In this document: piece after piece, positions 7,531 through 15,494 of the stretch
Numbering within the stretch: position 1 is the stretch's first letter
How the letters are laid out: each line of letters opens with the position of its first letter
NCBI GenBank assembly: GCA_022826685.1
Contig: JAJDUL010000066.1
Coordinates: 1-59,256, forward strand
Direction: 5' to 3'
From: Gemmatimonadota bacterium
GTDB taxonomy: Bacteria; Gemmatimonadota; Gemmatimonadetes; Palauibacterales; Palauibacteraceae
Length of the DNA stretch: 59,256 nt
The notes under the pieces: generated by a model
Databases searched by the model: none
Seen by the model: only the letters and a program-made list of their open reading frames with translations
Told to the model about the DNA's origin: nothing
Translations under genes and position numbers: made by a program

Positions 7531-8298
7531 ATGGACGAATCGGAAGGGCGGCCGGTCGGCCGGCGCGGGTTCATCAGGGACGCAGCGGTGGGTGCCGCCG
7601 CGTTCGCCGCCCCGGGGAAGCTGATGGGCGATCAGGACGAGTCACACCACCACAGTCACGAGCACGGTCACGGCCACGATCACGACCACCAGGACGTGCC
7701 GCCGGACATCGCGCTCCGGGTGCGGGCGCTGGAGTCCGTGCTCGTGGAGAAGGGGATGGTGGACTCGGCGGCGCTCGACGAGATCGTCGACACGTACGAG
7801 AACCGGATCGGCCCGCGGAACGGAGCGGAGGTCGTCGCCAAGGCCTGGGTCGACTCCGCCTATCGCGAACGTCTCCTCACGGACGGGACCGCGGCGATCG
7901 GCGAACTCGGCCATCTCGGCGGCCAGGGCGAGCACATGAAGGTGGTCGCGAACACGCCGGAGGTGCACAACCTCGTCGTCTGCACCCTCTGCTCGTGCTA
8001 CCCGTGGCCGACGCTGGGCCTGCCCCCCGTGTGGTACAAGTCCGCCCCGTTCCGGGCGCGGGCGGTCATCGAACCGCGCGAGGTGCTGAGCGAGTTCGGC
8101 CTCGATCTGTCGGAGGATGTCGAGATCCGCGTCTGGGACAGCACGGCGGAGATCCGCTATCTCGTGCTCCCCGAGCGGCCCGCCGGCACCGAGGGCATGA
8201 CCGAGGAAGAACTGGTGGAGATCGTGACCCGGGATTCGATGATCGGCGTGGCCCGGGTCGAAACGCCGTCCGGAGGCGGCCCTGGAGGCGACGCGTGA
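7531..8298 (+). CDS. nthA: Cobalt-type nitrile hydratase alpha subunit with Tat-like signal and His-rich stretch
   Basis: With nthB it hydrates nitriles to amides. The metal claw C151-T-L-C154-S-C156 followed by YPWP identifies the cobalt type (Thr where the iron type has Ser). The C-terminal [11 protein letters not shown] and [12 protein letters not shown] segments are typical. Unusually, the N-terminus carries a twin-arginine motif GRRGFIR (residues 10-16), a short Ala-rich hydrophobic stretch with an AFA cleavage-like site (24-26), and then nine His within residues 39-53. Nitrile hydratases are normally cytoplasmic, so the gene may encode a Tat-exported form; the His stretch could bind or buffer cobalt. 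ATG 7531 has AGGAG 5 bp upstream. The stop overlaps nthB by 4 bases. Confidence 0.9.
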   Translation: MDESEGRPVGRRGFIRDAAVGAAAFAAPGKLMGDQDESHHHSHEHGHGHDHDHQDVPPDIALRVRALESVLVEKGMVDSAALDEIVDTYENRIGPRNGAEVVAKAWVDSAYRERLLTDGTAAIGELGHLGGQGEHMKVVANTPEVHNLVVCTLCSCYPWPTLGLPPVWYKSAPFRARAVIEPREVLSEFGLDLSEDVEIRVWDSTAEIRYLVLPERPAGTEGMTEEELVEIVTRDSMIGVARVETPSGGGPGGDA

Positions 8299-8951
8299 AC
8301 ACGATCCACGACATGGGCGGCATGGACGGGTTCGGCCCGATCGAGCCCGAGGAGAACGAACCCGTCTTCCACCACCACTGGGAGGGGCGCGTATACGCCC
8401 TGACCAGAGCCGTCGGCCGGTGGGGCCGGGGTCGCGACTGGCCTGGCTTCCGCTTCACGCTCGAGAGCATCCCGCCGGCCGAATACCTCAGCATGTCCTA
8501 CTACGAGCGCTGGTTCCGGATGATCACGACCCGACTGCTCGTGGGCGGCCTCATCTCCGAGACCGAACTGGAGACCGGCTACCCGGATCCGGGGGCGCCC
8601 CGGCCGGAACTCCTCCCGGCGTCGAACACCGGGGCGCCGGGGGCCGGACTTCTCGACATGGACGTGCCCGCCCGCTTCGGACCAAACGACCGGGTGCGCG
8701 CGCGCAACCTCCACCCGCGCGGCCACACCCGGCAGCCGCGCTACGTGCGCGGGCGGCAGGGGACGGTGGTCGAGGACTACGGCGTCTACGCCCTGCAGGA
8801 CACGGACGAGGACGGGCGGCGTCCCGCCGACCGCCGCCCGCAGCACGTCTACTCGGTGCGCTTCGAGGCCCGGGAACTGTGGGGCGAGCGTGGCGGCGCG
8901 CGGGAGGCGGTATACGCCGACCTGTGGGAAGACTACCTGGAGCCCGCGTGA
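8295..8951 (+). CDS. nthB: Nitrile hydratase beta subunit
   Basis: A 218-residue partner of the alpha subunit. The start [15 protein letters not shown] and the [11 protein letters not shown] segment are diagnostic of the family N-terminus; [11 protein letters not shown] and the C-terminal SH3-like barrel ([11 protein letters not shown] to the [11 protein letters not shown] end) also fit. It shapes the active site and substrate tunnel of the heterodimer. It has no signal sequence of its own, so if the enzyme is exported, beta must travel bound to the Tat-targeted alpha subunit. The GTG start lies in a GTGA overlap with alpha; its stop shares one base with the next start (TGATG). Confidence 0.93.
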   Translation: MNTIHDMGGMDGFGPIEPEENEPVFHHHWEGRVYALTRAVGRWGRGRDWPGFRFTLESIPPAEYLSMSYYERWFRMITTRLLVGGLISETELETGYPDPGAPRPELLPASNTGAPGAGLLDMDVPARFGPNDRVRARNLHPRGHTRQPRYVRGRQGTVVEDYGVYALQDTDEDGRRPADRRPQHVYSVRFEARELWGERGGAREAVYADLWEDYLEPA

Positions 8952-9343
8952 TGCCCGCCGCCGAGCGGGTCGAGGTCGAACGCGTCGACGCGGAACGTCT
9001 CGCGGCGCTCCCGCCGCTGCCCGCCGATGACGACGGCCCGGTGTTCGAAGCGCCGTGGCAGGCGCAGGCCTTCGCGCTCGCGGTGAAGCTCTCCGAGGAG
9101 GGCCATTTCACCTGGAAGGAGTGGGCCGCGACACTCGCCGACGAACTCGCGGCGGCCGAGGCGCGCGGCGAACCGGACGACGGCACCCGGTACTACCACC
9201 ACTGGGTCGCTGCGCTCGAACGTCTCGTCGTGGACCGCCGTTTGAGCACGTCCGCGGCGCTGGACGACCGCAAGGAGGCGTGGGCGGACGCCTACCGCCA
9301 CACCCCGCACGGCGAGCCCGTGGAGCTCCACCGCAACGACTGA
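8951..9343 (+). CDS. Nitrile hydratase accessory protein (cobalt insertion)
   Basis: A 130-residue protein of the nitrile hydratase activator family (P14K/NhlE-like), which resembles a free beta N-terminal domain and delivers cobalt to the alpha subunit by subunit exchange. Family features are FEAPWQAQAFALAVKLSEEG, FTWKEWAATLADEL and DGTRYYHHWVAALERLV. It is the third gene of the overlapping nitrile hydratase operon. Its presence supports a cobalt enzyme loaded in the cytoplasm, which would be compatible with later Tat export of folded holoenzyme. A presumed terminator is not visible in the 52 bp before the next gene. Confidence 0.9.
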   Translation: MPAAERVEVERVDAERLAALPPLPADDDGPVFEAPWQAQAFALAVKLSEEGHFTWKEWAATLADELAAAEARGEPDDGTRYYHHWVAALERLVVDRRLSTSAALDDRKEAWADAYRHTPHGEPVELHRND

Positions 9344-9395
9344 AGTCGACAAACACGTTCCCGCGGGAACGTCTTCTCGAAGCTGGGAGGCGACG

Positions 9396-11675
9396 ATGCG
9401 CCATCACGATCACTCGCCGTCGCTCGGGATCTTCTTCTCGATCCTCGTCATTCCCGCCCTGGCCTGCGCGGACCCCCGAGACGCTCCGGATCCCGACGCG
9501 CCCGCAGGGATGGCGGGCGGTTCGGTCGATGCGTCGATGCTCGAGGTGCTGGAGTGGCGACCCATCGGACCGTGGCGGGGCGGCAAATCCATTGCCGGGG
9601 CCGGGCATCCGACAGAGCCCGGCGTGTTCTACATGGGGAGCACGAACGGGGGCGGCGTCTGGAAGACGGACGACGCCGGGGTGAGCTGGCACAACCTCTC
9701 CGACGGCTACTTCGGGACCACGACCGTTTCCTCTCTGGACATCTCGCAGTCCGATCCCGACATCCTCTACGTCGGTACCGGGGACGTCTCGTTCCGCACC
9801 AACATCTCGCGCGGCGACGGGATCTACCGCTCCGATGACGCCGGCCGCACGTGGCGTAACATGGGGCTCACGGACACCCGGAACCTCTCGGCGATCGAGA
9901 TCCACCCGCGCGACCCCGACCTCGTCTACGCCGCCTCGCACGGGCACGGGTTCATCCCGGACGAGAACCGGGGGGGGTACCGCTCCCGCGACGGCGGCGA
10001 CACGTGGGAGCGCGTTCTCTACATCGACGATGAGACCGGGGTCATCGACCTCGTCATGGACCGGAGCGCGCCCGGCACGCTCTACGCGGCGACGTGGAAC
10101 GGGCGGCGCTACCCGTGGACGATTCAGGACGCGGGAGCCCGCAACGGGATCTGGAAAACGACGGACGGCGGGGATTCCTGGGAGGAGATCACAGCGGCGC
10201 CCGGACTCCCGGCCGGACTCAAGGGCCGCATTGCGCTTGACATCTCCCAGTCGCGCCCGAACCGGGTGTGGGCGCTGATGACGGCGGAAGGGGACGGCAC
10301 GGGCGGGCTCTACACGGCCGACGCGCCCGGCCAGGCGGACTGGCGGCCGTGCCGCGACTACTACTGCTCCGGCAACGGGCTGTACCGCTCCGAGGACAGC
10401 GGCGGTACCTGGGAACGGGTGGCCGACAACCCCAACTTCTTCCAGCGCCCGTGGTACTACACGCACGTCGAGGCCGACCCCACGGACCCGGACGTCGTCT
10501 ACGTGCTCAACACTTCGATCTGGAAGTCGACCGACGGGGGCGAGAGCTTCACCGCCCTCACGACGCTCCCGCACGGCGACCACCACGCGCTGTGGATCGA
10601 TCCCACGGACGGGCGCCGCATGCTGGGCGGGGGCGACGGCGGTGCCACCGTGACGCTCAACGGCGGCCGTACCTGGTCGTCCGTCGAGAACCAGCCCACG
10701 GGGCAGATGTACAACGCCTCGGTCGACGACGACTTCCCCTACAACGTCTGCGCCCCGCAGCAGGACAACACGAGCATCTGCGTGCCCAGCCGCTCCGACG
10801 AGGGGGCGATCTGGGACTACCAGCGCTGGACGACGGCGGCCGCCGAGAACGGCGGGATCGCGGTCCACCCCGACCGTCTCGACGTGAGCTACGGCGGCGA
10901 CCACCACTGGATCGCGCGCGTGGACCGCTCGACCGGCGAGCGCCGCTGGATCAACGTGTGGGGCGAGAACTACTACGGCACGGGCGAGGATCAGCTCCGC
11001 TACCGCCAGGTGTGGGACGTCAAGCTCTTCCTCTCTCCCCACGACCCCGACGTGTTGTACACGGCGACCCAGTTTGTCCACCGCTCGACGGATGAGGGAG
11101 AAAGCTGGGCGGACATCTCTCCCGATCTCACCCGCGCCGACGAGACCCGCTTCGAAGCGACGCTTCCGTCCGATCGCGGCGAGTACTGGGGCCTCACGCG
11201 CGAGAACGTGGGCATCGAGTGGTACGCGGCGATCGCGAGCATCGCGGAGTCGCCGTTGTGGGAGGGCGTGCTGTGGAGCGGCTCGAACGACGGGCTCGTG
11301 TACGTGTCGACGGACGGCGGCGGGAACTGGGAGAACGTCACCCCGCCGGACATGGAGGCCGACACCTGGGTGAGTGTCGTCGAGCCCTCGCGCCACGATC
11401 CGGCGGCGGCCTACGTCTCTGCCAACCGGCACATGATGGGGGACGACGCCCCGTCGGTGTGGGCGACCTCGGACTACGGGGCCAGCTGGCGCCGCATCGA
11501 CGCGGGGTTCCCGGAAGACGACTTCGTGTGGGTGGTGCGGGAGGACGAGGAGCAGCCCGGACTCCTGTACGCCGGCGCGGAGTGGAGCGGCGTGTGGGTG
11601 AGCCTCGATGACGGGGAGAACTGGACTCTCTGCGCCTCAACCTGCCCGTCACGCCGGTCCGCGATCTCAAGTTGA
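9396..11675 (+). CDS. VPS10/BNR beta-propeller lipoprotein, N-terminal part (frameshifted)
   Basis: Begins with a lipoprotein signal (hydrophobic stretch to ALAC) after a good GGGAGG ribosome site. The 759 residues hold many BNR/Asp-box repeats of the type S-x-D-x-G-x-x-W (GGVWKTDDAGVSWHN, GIYRSDDAGRTWRN, IWKSTDGGESF), as in the sortilin/VPS10-like proteins common in Gemmatimonadota and Bacteroidota, which usually run to about 1,050-1,110 residues. Homology to the usual continuation resumes in another frame from 11627 (SLRLNLPVTPVRDLK), so one base has been lost at about 11625. Residues after the tryptophan at 11622-11624 are a frameshift tail. Function: secreted or outer-membrane-anchored repeat protein, substrate unknown. 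Confidence 0.85.
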   Translation: MRHHDHSPSLGIFFSILVIPALACADPRDAPDPDAPAGMAGGSVDASMLEVLEWRPIGPWRGGKSIAGAGHPTEPGVFYMGSTNGGGVWKTDDAGVSWHNLSDGYFGTTTVSSLDISQSDPDILYVGTGDVSFRTNISRGDGIYRSDDAGRTWRNMGLTDTRNLSAIEIHPRDPDLVYAASHGHGFIPDENRGGYRSRDGGDTWERVLYIDDETGVIDLVMDRSAPGTLYAATWNGRRYPWTIQDAGARNGIWKTTDGGDSWEEITAAPGLPAGLKGRIALDISQSRPNRVWALMTAEGDGTGGLYTADAPGQADWRPCRDYYCSGNGLYRSEDSGGTWERVADNPNFFQRPWYYTHVEADPTDPDVVYVLNTSIWKSTDGGESFTALTTLPHGDHHALWIDPTDGRRMLGGGDGGATVTLNGGRTWSSVENQPTGQMYNASVDDDFPYNVCAPQQDNTSICVPSRSDEGAIWDYQRWTTAAAENGGIAVHPDRLDVSYGGDHHWIARVDRSTGERRWINVWGENYYGTGEDQLRYRQVWDVKLFLSPHDPDVLYTATQFVHRSTDEGESWADISPDLTRADETRFEATLPSDRGEYWGLTRENVGIEWYAAIASIAESPLWEGVLWSGSNDGLVYVSTDGGGNWENVTPPDMEADTWVSVVEPSRHDPAAAYVSANRHMMGDDAPSVWATSDYGASWRRIDAGFPEDDFVWVVREDEEQPGLLYAGAEWSGVWVSLDDGENWTLCASTCPSRRSAISS

Positions 11676-12742
11676 AGGAGGGCGACGTCGTCGCGGCCAC
11701 GCACGGGCGCGCCCACTGGATCCTCGACGACATCTCGCCGCTGCGGCAGTTGGCGGCCGCGGGCGTGACGATCCGCGCCGACGGTGGCGGGCCGAGCGCC
11801 GAGGACGGAGTTCGGCTCTTCACGCCGCGCCCCACGATCCGCTTCCGGGAGACGGTGACCCGGGCCACGTTCGGCGGCCTCTTCATGCCGAATCCGCCGA
11901 GCGGCGTCGTGCTCCGCTACTACCTGCCCCGCGTCCCCGAGGGGGAGGTTCGCCTCTCGATCCACGAGGCGGGCGACGGCGAGACCGAAGGGGAGGAGAT
12001 CCGCACCTTCTCGAGTCAGGGCGTCGCTCCCGAGCCGGGTCCCGATCTCATCGACCCGGCGGACCTTGTGGAACCCGGGCTCCCCGCCGGAGCCGGGGCG
12101 AACGCCTTCGAGTGGGACATGCGCTATCCGGAGCCCGTCGACTGGGTTCCGAAGACGCTGTACCGGCACCGCGATCCGTACGGGCCGCTCGCGCCCCCGG
12201 GCCGCTACGAGGCGCGGCTCACGGTGGACGGCGAAACGGTCTCGGTCCCCTTCGAGCTTGTGCCGGACCCGCGCGTGGCGACGCCGCAGGCCGAGTTCGA
12301 CGAACAGTTCGGCTTCCTGATGGCGATCCGGGAGAAGATCGGCGAGAACCACCGGGCGGTCGCGCGCATCCACAACCTGCGGCGGAGGATCGTGGAGGCG
12401 ATCGAAACGGCGCAGGGGACGGAGGGCGCCGTCGACATCGCACGCGCCGGGGCCGAACTCGACGCCCGGCTGTGGGAGATCGAGGACCAGCTGCGCCAGT
12501 TCCGGCCTTCGCGAGAACACCGCGCCAAGCAGGAACTCATCAACTGGCCGGTCCGCCTCGACGACAAGTTCGCGAAGCTGCTCGAGCACACGGAGGCGTC
12601 GGACGCGGCCCCGACCTCGCGCGACCGCATGCTGTTCGACGACCTCTCCGAACGTCAGGAGGAACAGATCGAGGCCCTCGGCTTCGTGGAAGAAGGCGAA
12701 GCCACCCGCTTCTTCGACGCCGTCGAGAGCGGCGGTCCATGA
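11672..12742 (+). CDS. VPS10/BNR propeller protein, C-terminal part after frameshift
   Basis: This frame carries the natural C-terminus of the preceding gene: ATHGRAHWILDDISPLRQL is the end of the propeller, followed by a beta-sandwich region (about residues 70-200) and a helical tail rich in Arg and Glu. In frame it really begins at 11627; the TTG at 11672 is only a formal start without a ribosome site. The two frames overlap and together give about 1,115 residues, the full family length. If the missing base is an assembly error this is not a separate gene; if it is real, the protein is truncated and this part is probably silent. Confidence 0.7.
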   Translation: MKEGDVVAATHGRAHWILDDISPLRQLAAAGVTIRADGGGPSAEDGVRLFTPRPTIRFRETVTRATFGGLFMPNPPSGVVLRYYLPRVPEGEVRLSIHEAGDGETEGEEIRTFSSQGVAPEPGPDLIDPADLVEPGLPAGAGANAFEWDMRYPEPVDWVPKTLYRHRDPYGPLAPPGRYEARLTVDGETVSVPFELVPDPRVATPQAEFDEQFGFLMAIREKIGENHRAVARIHNLRRRIVEAIETAQGTEGAVDIARAGAELDARLWEIEDQLRQFRPSREHRAKQELINWPVRLDDKFAKLLEHTEASDAAPTSRDRMLFDDLSERQEEQIEALGFVEEGEATRFFDAVESGGP

Positions 12743-12788
12743 ACCTGTAGCCCGATCCGGGAGTTTCCGGCCTTCCGCGATCGGTGAC

Positions 12789-12823
12789 TTGATTGGTCTT
12801 TACGTCGAGACTAAACTGGTCTT
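12789..12823 (+). promoter_or_regulatory. Promoter with direct repeats for a Phd/VapC module
   Basis: TTGATT (12789-12794) and TAAACT (12812-12817), 17 bp apart, form a plausible promoter. TGGTCTT occurs at 12794-12800 and 12817-12823, a direct repeat flanking the spacer, with GTCT...AGAC as an inner inverted repeat. The ATG at 12824 is about 6 bp from the -10 box and has no ribosome site, so the mRNA may be leaderless. Autoregulation by the antitoxin is the likely role (inference). Confidence 0.45.
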
Positions 12824-13105
12824 ATGGATACCGTGTCAATTTCGGCTCTCAAGGCCAATCTCTCGCGTTACCTTCGCCACGTCCGGCGGGGCGGTGAAGT
12901 TCAGATCCTCGACCGTGGTGTGCCGGTCGCCAGGTTGATGGCGCCCAAGCCGGGGGGCGACGACGCCGTCCGCGACCGGTTGGTTGGCGATGGTCTTCTC
13001 CGGCCCGGTGCGGGACCGGCCACGTCGATTCTCGACGACCCTCCCGTGAAGCTGTCGACGAGCATTTCGCAGGCCTTGGCGGAGGACCGGACCGACCGGC
13101 TGTGA
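12824..13105 (+). CDS. Type II antitoxin, Phd/YefM family
   Basis: A 93-residue protein that opens with the Phd/YefM fold: VSISALKANLSRYLRHVRRG, then VQILDRGVPVARLMAP. This N-terminal domain dimerises and binds its own operator; the Pro-rich C-terminal part should wrap around and inhibit the toxin encoded next. Its stop overlaps the toxin start (GTGA), as is usual for such pairs. Leaderless translation is possible because the start lies so close to the -10 box. Confidence 0.88.
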   Translation: MDTVSISALKANLSRYLRHVRRGGEVQILDRGVPVARLMAPKPGGDDAVRDRLVGDGLLRPGAGPATSILDDPPVKLSTSISQALAEDRTDRL

Positions 13106-13533
13106 GGTATTGGGATGCGTCGGCCCTCGTCCCGCTGATCGTTGACGAGCCCGGTAGCCGGTTGGCTCGAACGTGGCTTCGGGAAGACGATCACATCGTC
13201 ACATGGGCGTGGACCAGGACGGAGATCACGAGCGCCATAGAGAGGCGCACGCGCGAAGGGGCGCTGACCCGACGGCAGCGACGCACGGTTATCGACCGCT
13301 TTCTCGGCTTCGCAGCCGGTTGGGATGAAGTGATCGATGTGCTTTCCGTTCGCGCCCGGGCGAATGCAGTGCTGGCGCGGCACCCGCTCCGGGCCGCCGA
13401 TGCCGGCCAGCTTGGCGCCGCCCTGCTGGTGAGCGAGCAGCTCTCCGATCCACTGATGTTCCTTTGCTTCGACCGGCGGCTTAGCGACGCCGCCGAGCGG
13501 GAAGGTCTCCGCGTGGCCGACACGGGCGACTGA
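13102..13533 (+). CDS. vapC: PIN-domain toxin, VapC family
   Basis: A 143-residue PIN-domain ribonuclease. Acidic metal-binding positions are visible in WDASALV (Asp5), TRTEI (Glu41 region), RAADAGQLGAALL and CFDRRLSDAA. VapC toxins cleave tRNA or rRNA at single sites when the antitoxin is degraded. The GTG start overlaps the antitoxin stop, which keeps toxin synthesis dependent on antitoxin translation. The gene converges with the CapA-like gene with 6 bp between their stop codons. Confidence 0.88.
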   Translation: MRYWDASALVPLIVDEPGSRLARTWLREDDHIVTWAWTRTEITSAIERRTREGALTRRQRRTVIDRFLGFAAGWDEVIDVLSVRARANAVLARHPLRAADAGQLGAALLVSEQLSDPLMFLCFDRRLSDAAEREGLRVADTGD

Positions 13534-13539
13534 CGGCTG

Positions 13540-14949
13540 CTAGCGTCGCCAGACTCCTACGCCGTTTTCGTAGACGATCTCGGTTCCGTACGGGCGGGAC
13601 AGCTCGGCGAGGTGCTCGATGATCTGCCGGCCCAGTTCTTCGGGCGCGATCCGGGGGGTGCCTCGCCGGCCTCGCGGCGCCTTCCAGCTCAGTTCGATGG
13701 GGTGGAAGATGATCTCCACCACCTCTTCTCCCTCGAAGGTCGCGACCGGGACCACGCTCTCGTACCACTCGGACCCGATGGGGAAGCCCGTCGTCGGGTT
13801 CCCGTCCTCGTCCACCTGGAAGCGCGTGTCGTTGATCTCCGACGCGAGCCGGTCGAGCGGGATCCCGTATCGGTCGCGCTGATCGGAGGGCATGGGGTCG
13901 ATCGTCTCGTTCTGGAAGATGAAGTTCGCGAGCGAGTAGAAGATCGGCCGCCCCTTGTAGATCTCCACGCCGCGCAACTGGTGCGGGCCGTGGATGATGA
14001 ACGTGACCGCCCCCGCGTCGATCGTCTGCCGCGCGAACTCCTCCATCCACGCGGGCGCCGTGACGAAGGCGTTGCCGGGCTCGTGCGAGTGGCTGTTCAC
14101 GACGACGTAGTCGGCCTGGTCCGTCGCGTTCCGCACTTCGTGCAGCACCCGCTCGCGGTCCTCGTCGTTCAGTGAGACGGTCGCTCGGTCCTCGTCGCCC
14201 GGGAACACCGTGGAACCGAACACACGAACCGGAGCCTCGTCGTCGTCCGGTACGTCCGCGCCCTGCCGCCGGGCCACGTCGCGCAGCGCGGCCATCGTCT
14301 CCGGCGACCCCTCGTAGCGCGTGCTCAGCCGCAGCGGGTTCAGCCCCGGCCGTCCCTGCACGGTCGGCCCCGCCTTCCCGGCGCGCGACATCGGCGTGAA
14401 GGTGGACGCCATCCCGATGAGCGCGATCCGGCCCTTCGACGTCTCGAGATACCCTGGGCGGCTCGCCCAACCGAGGTTCTCGCCCGTTCCCGAGTGGATG
14501 AGCCCCCACTCGTCCATCATCCGGTTCGTGAGGCGCATCCCCTCGACCCCGTAGTCCGTCGAGTGGTTGTTCGCCCGGTTGTAGAGGTTGAACCCCATGT
14601 CCACGAGGTCCTTCAGCGTCTCCGGCGAACCCACCTCGTAGTTCCCGCCGTTCTCCGCCGCGGGCCAGCCGGTGAACTCCTGCAGGCGGAAGACCGACTG
14701 CTCGAGGTTCAGGAAGGCGGCATCGGTCGCGCGGATGATGTTGGCGAGGTCGTGGAAGCCCGGATCGCCGGGATGATCGAACGGCGCCGTGCGGCGGTTC
14801 ATGATCACGTCTCCCACGGCGGACAGCGTCCAGCGGGTCTCCGAATCGATGGGCGAACGGCTCTGCGCCCGGATCTCCGACCCGACGGACGGTGCCAGGG
14901 CGGCGAGGGATAGAACGAAGCTGAGAGCGAGACGAGTGGGACGGCGCAT
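13540..14949 (-). CDS. CapA/PGA_cap-domain exported protein
   Basis: A 469-residue protein of the CapA (poly-gamma-glutamate synthesis, metallophosphatase-like) family. After a signal peptide ending near GSEIRAQ, the domain shows the family metal motifs: SAVGDVIMNRR, FLNLEQSV, YNRANNHSTDYG, VVVNSHSHEPG, FIIHGPHQLRGVEIY and FYSLANFIF. Start ATG 14949 has AGGAGGA at the right spacing. There are no other poly-gamma-glutamate genes (CapB/CapC) nearby, so the capsule role is not supported; many such stand-alone proteins are secreted hydrolases of unknown substrate. Monocistronic. Confidence 0.85.
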   Translation of the reverse strand: MRRPTRLALSFVLSLAALAPSVGSEIRAQSRSPIDSETRWTLSAVGDVIMNRRTAPFDHPGDPGFHDLANIIRATDAAFLNLEQSVFRLQEFTGWPAAENGGNYEVGSPETLKDLVDMGFNLYNRANNHSTDYGVEGMRLTNRMMDEWGLIHSGTGENLGWASRPGYLETSKGRIALIGMASTFTPMSRAGKAGPTVQGRPGLNPLRLSTRYEGSPETMAALRDVARRQGADVPDDDEAPVRVFGSTVFPGDEDRATVSLNDEDRERVLHEVRNATDQADYVVVNSHSHEPGNAFVTAPAWMEEFARQTIDAGAVTFIIHGPHQLRGVEIYKGRPIFYSLANFIFQNETIDPMPSDQRDRYGIPLDRLASEINDTRFQVDEDGNPTTGFPIGSEWYESVVPVATFEGEEVVEIIFHPIELSWKAPRGRRGTPRIAPEELGRQIIEHLAELSRPYGTEIVYENGVGVWRR

Positions 14950-15100
14950 GGGGTCCTCCTGGTGACGTGCCAGACATCCGTGCCTCTCGCCAACGTACGG
15001 AGAAAACCGATACGCGCGCATGCGTCCGCGGCTGGATGATGCCGCGAACTGGCGGTCCCAAGGTGGGAGCGATACGATACGGGTTGTAATTTATGCGTCA

Positions 15101-15116
15101 GATAATGCGTGTTATC
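15101..15116. promoter_or_regulatory. Palindromic operator candidate for HipB
   Basis: GATAA-N6-TTATC (15101-15116) is a perfect 5-bp inverted repeat about 50 bp upstream of the hipB start, in an AT-rich stretch (15081-15150) that also holds a -10-like TATATT (15142-15147). HipB repressors bind inverted TATCC-N8-GGATA sites in E. coli, so a related site is plausible here. Confidence 0.45.
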
Positions 15117-15167
15117 GGATTATTTGCGGCATAAAACGCCATATATTGCGAATTGGAGCATCGAGAC

Positions 15168-15494
15168 ATGGGCACCATCGTCTCAACGAGCCGTACGCCG
15201 GATGTGCTGCGCGAACTCGGCGCGCGGCTGAAGACGGTACGCCTGCGCCAGAACCTTCGCGTGAAGGACCTGGCCGCCCGTGCCGGGGTCGGAGCCCGCA
15301 CCATCGACCGGATGGAGGCGGGGTACAGCGTGGGCACCGACACGCTCGTGCGGATCATGCGCGGCCTGGGGCGGATCCAGGCGTTCGAGGCCTTCATCCC
15401 GCTACCGGAGCCATCTCCCTATGAGATCGACCGGTTGAAGGGCAAGCCCCGCCAGCGCGCGTCTCGGCGGCCGCCGCCGGAGCCGGGGTCGTGA
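15168..15494 (+). CDS. HipB-like XRE-family antitoxin
   Basis: A 108-residue helix-turn-helix protein. Residues about 10-65 form the XRE domain (LGARLKTVRLRQNLRVKDLA, then GVGARTIDRMEAGYSVGTDTL). The tail is Arg/Pro-rich and probably disordered. It should neutralise and co-repress with the HipA-like kinase encoded immediately downstream, whose GTG overlaps this stop (GTGA). ATG 15168 is preferred over the TTG at 15153 because GGAG lies 9 bp upstream. Confidence 0.85.
   Translation: MGTIVSTSRTPDVLRELGARLKTVRLRQNLRVKDLAARAGVGARTIDRMEAGYSVGTDTLVRIMRGLGRIQAFEAFIPLPEPSPYEIDRLKGKPRQRASRRPPPEPGS

Noticed and set aside
9108..11432. 774-codon open frame on the minus strand opposite the propeller gene
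   Set aside because: Arg/Pro/Val-rich composition without family motifs, fully antisense to a well-supported gene; a GC-bias shadow.
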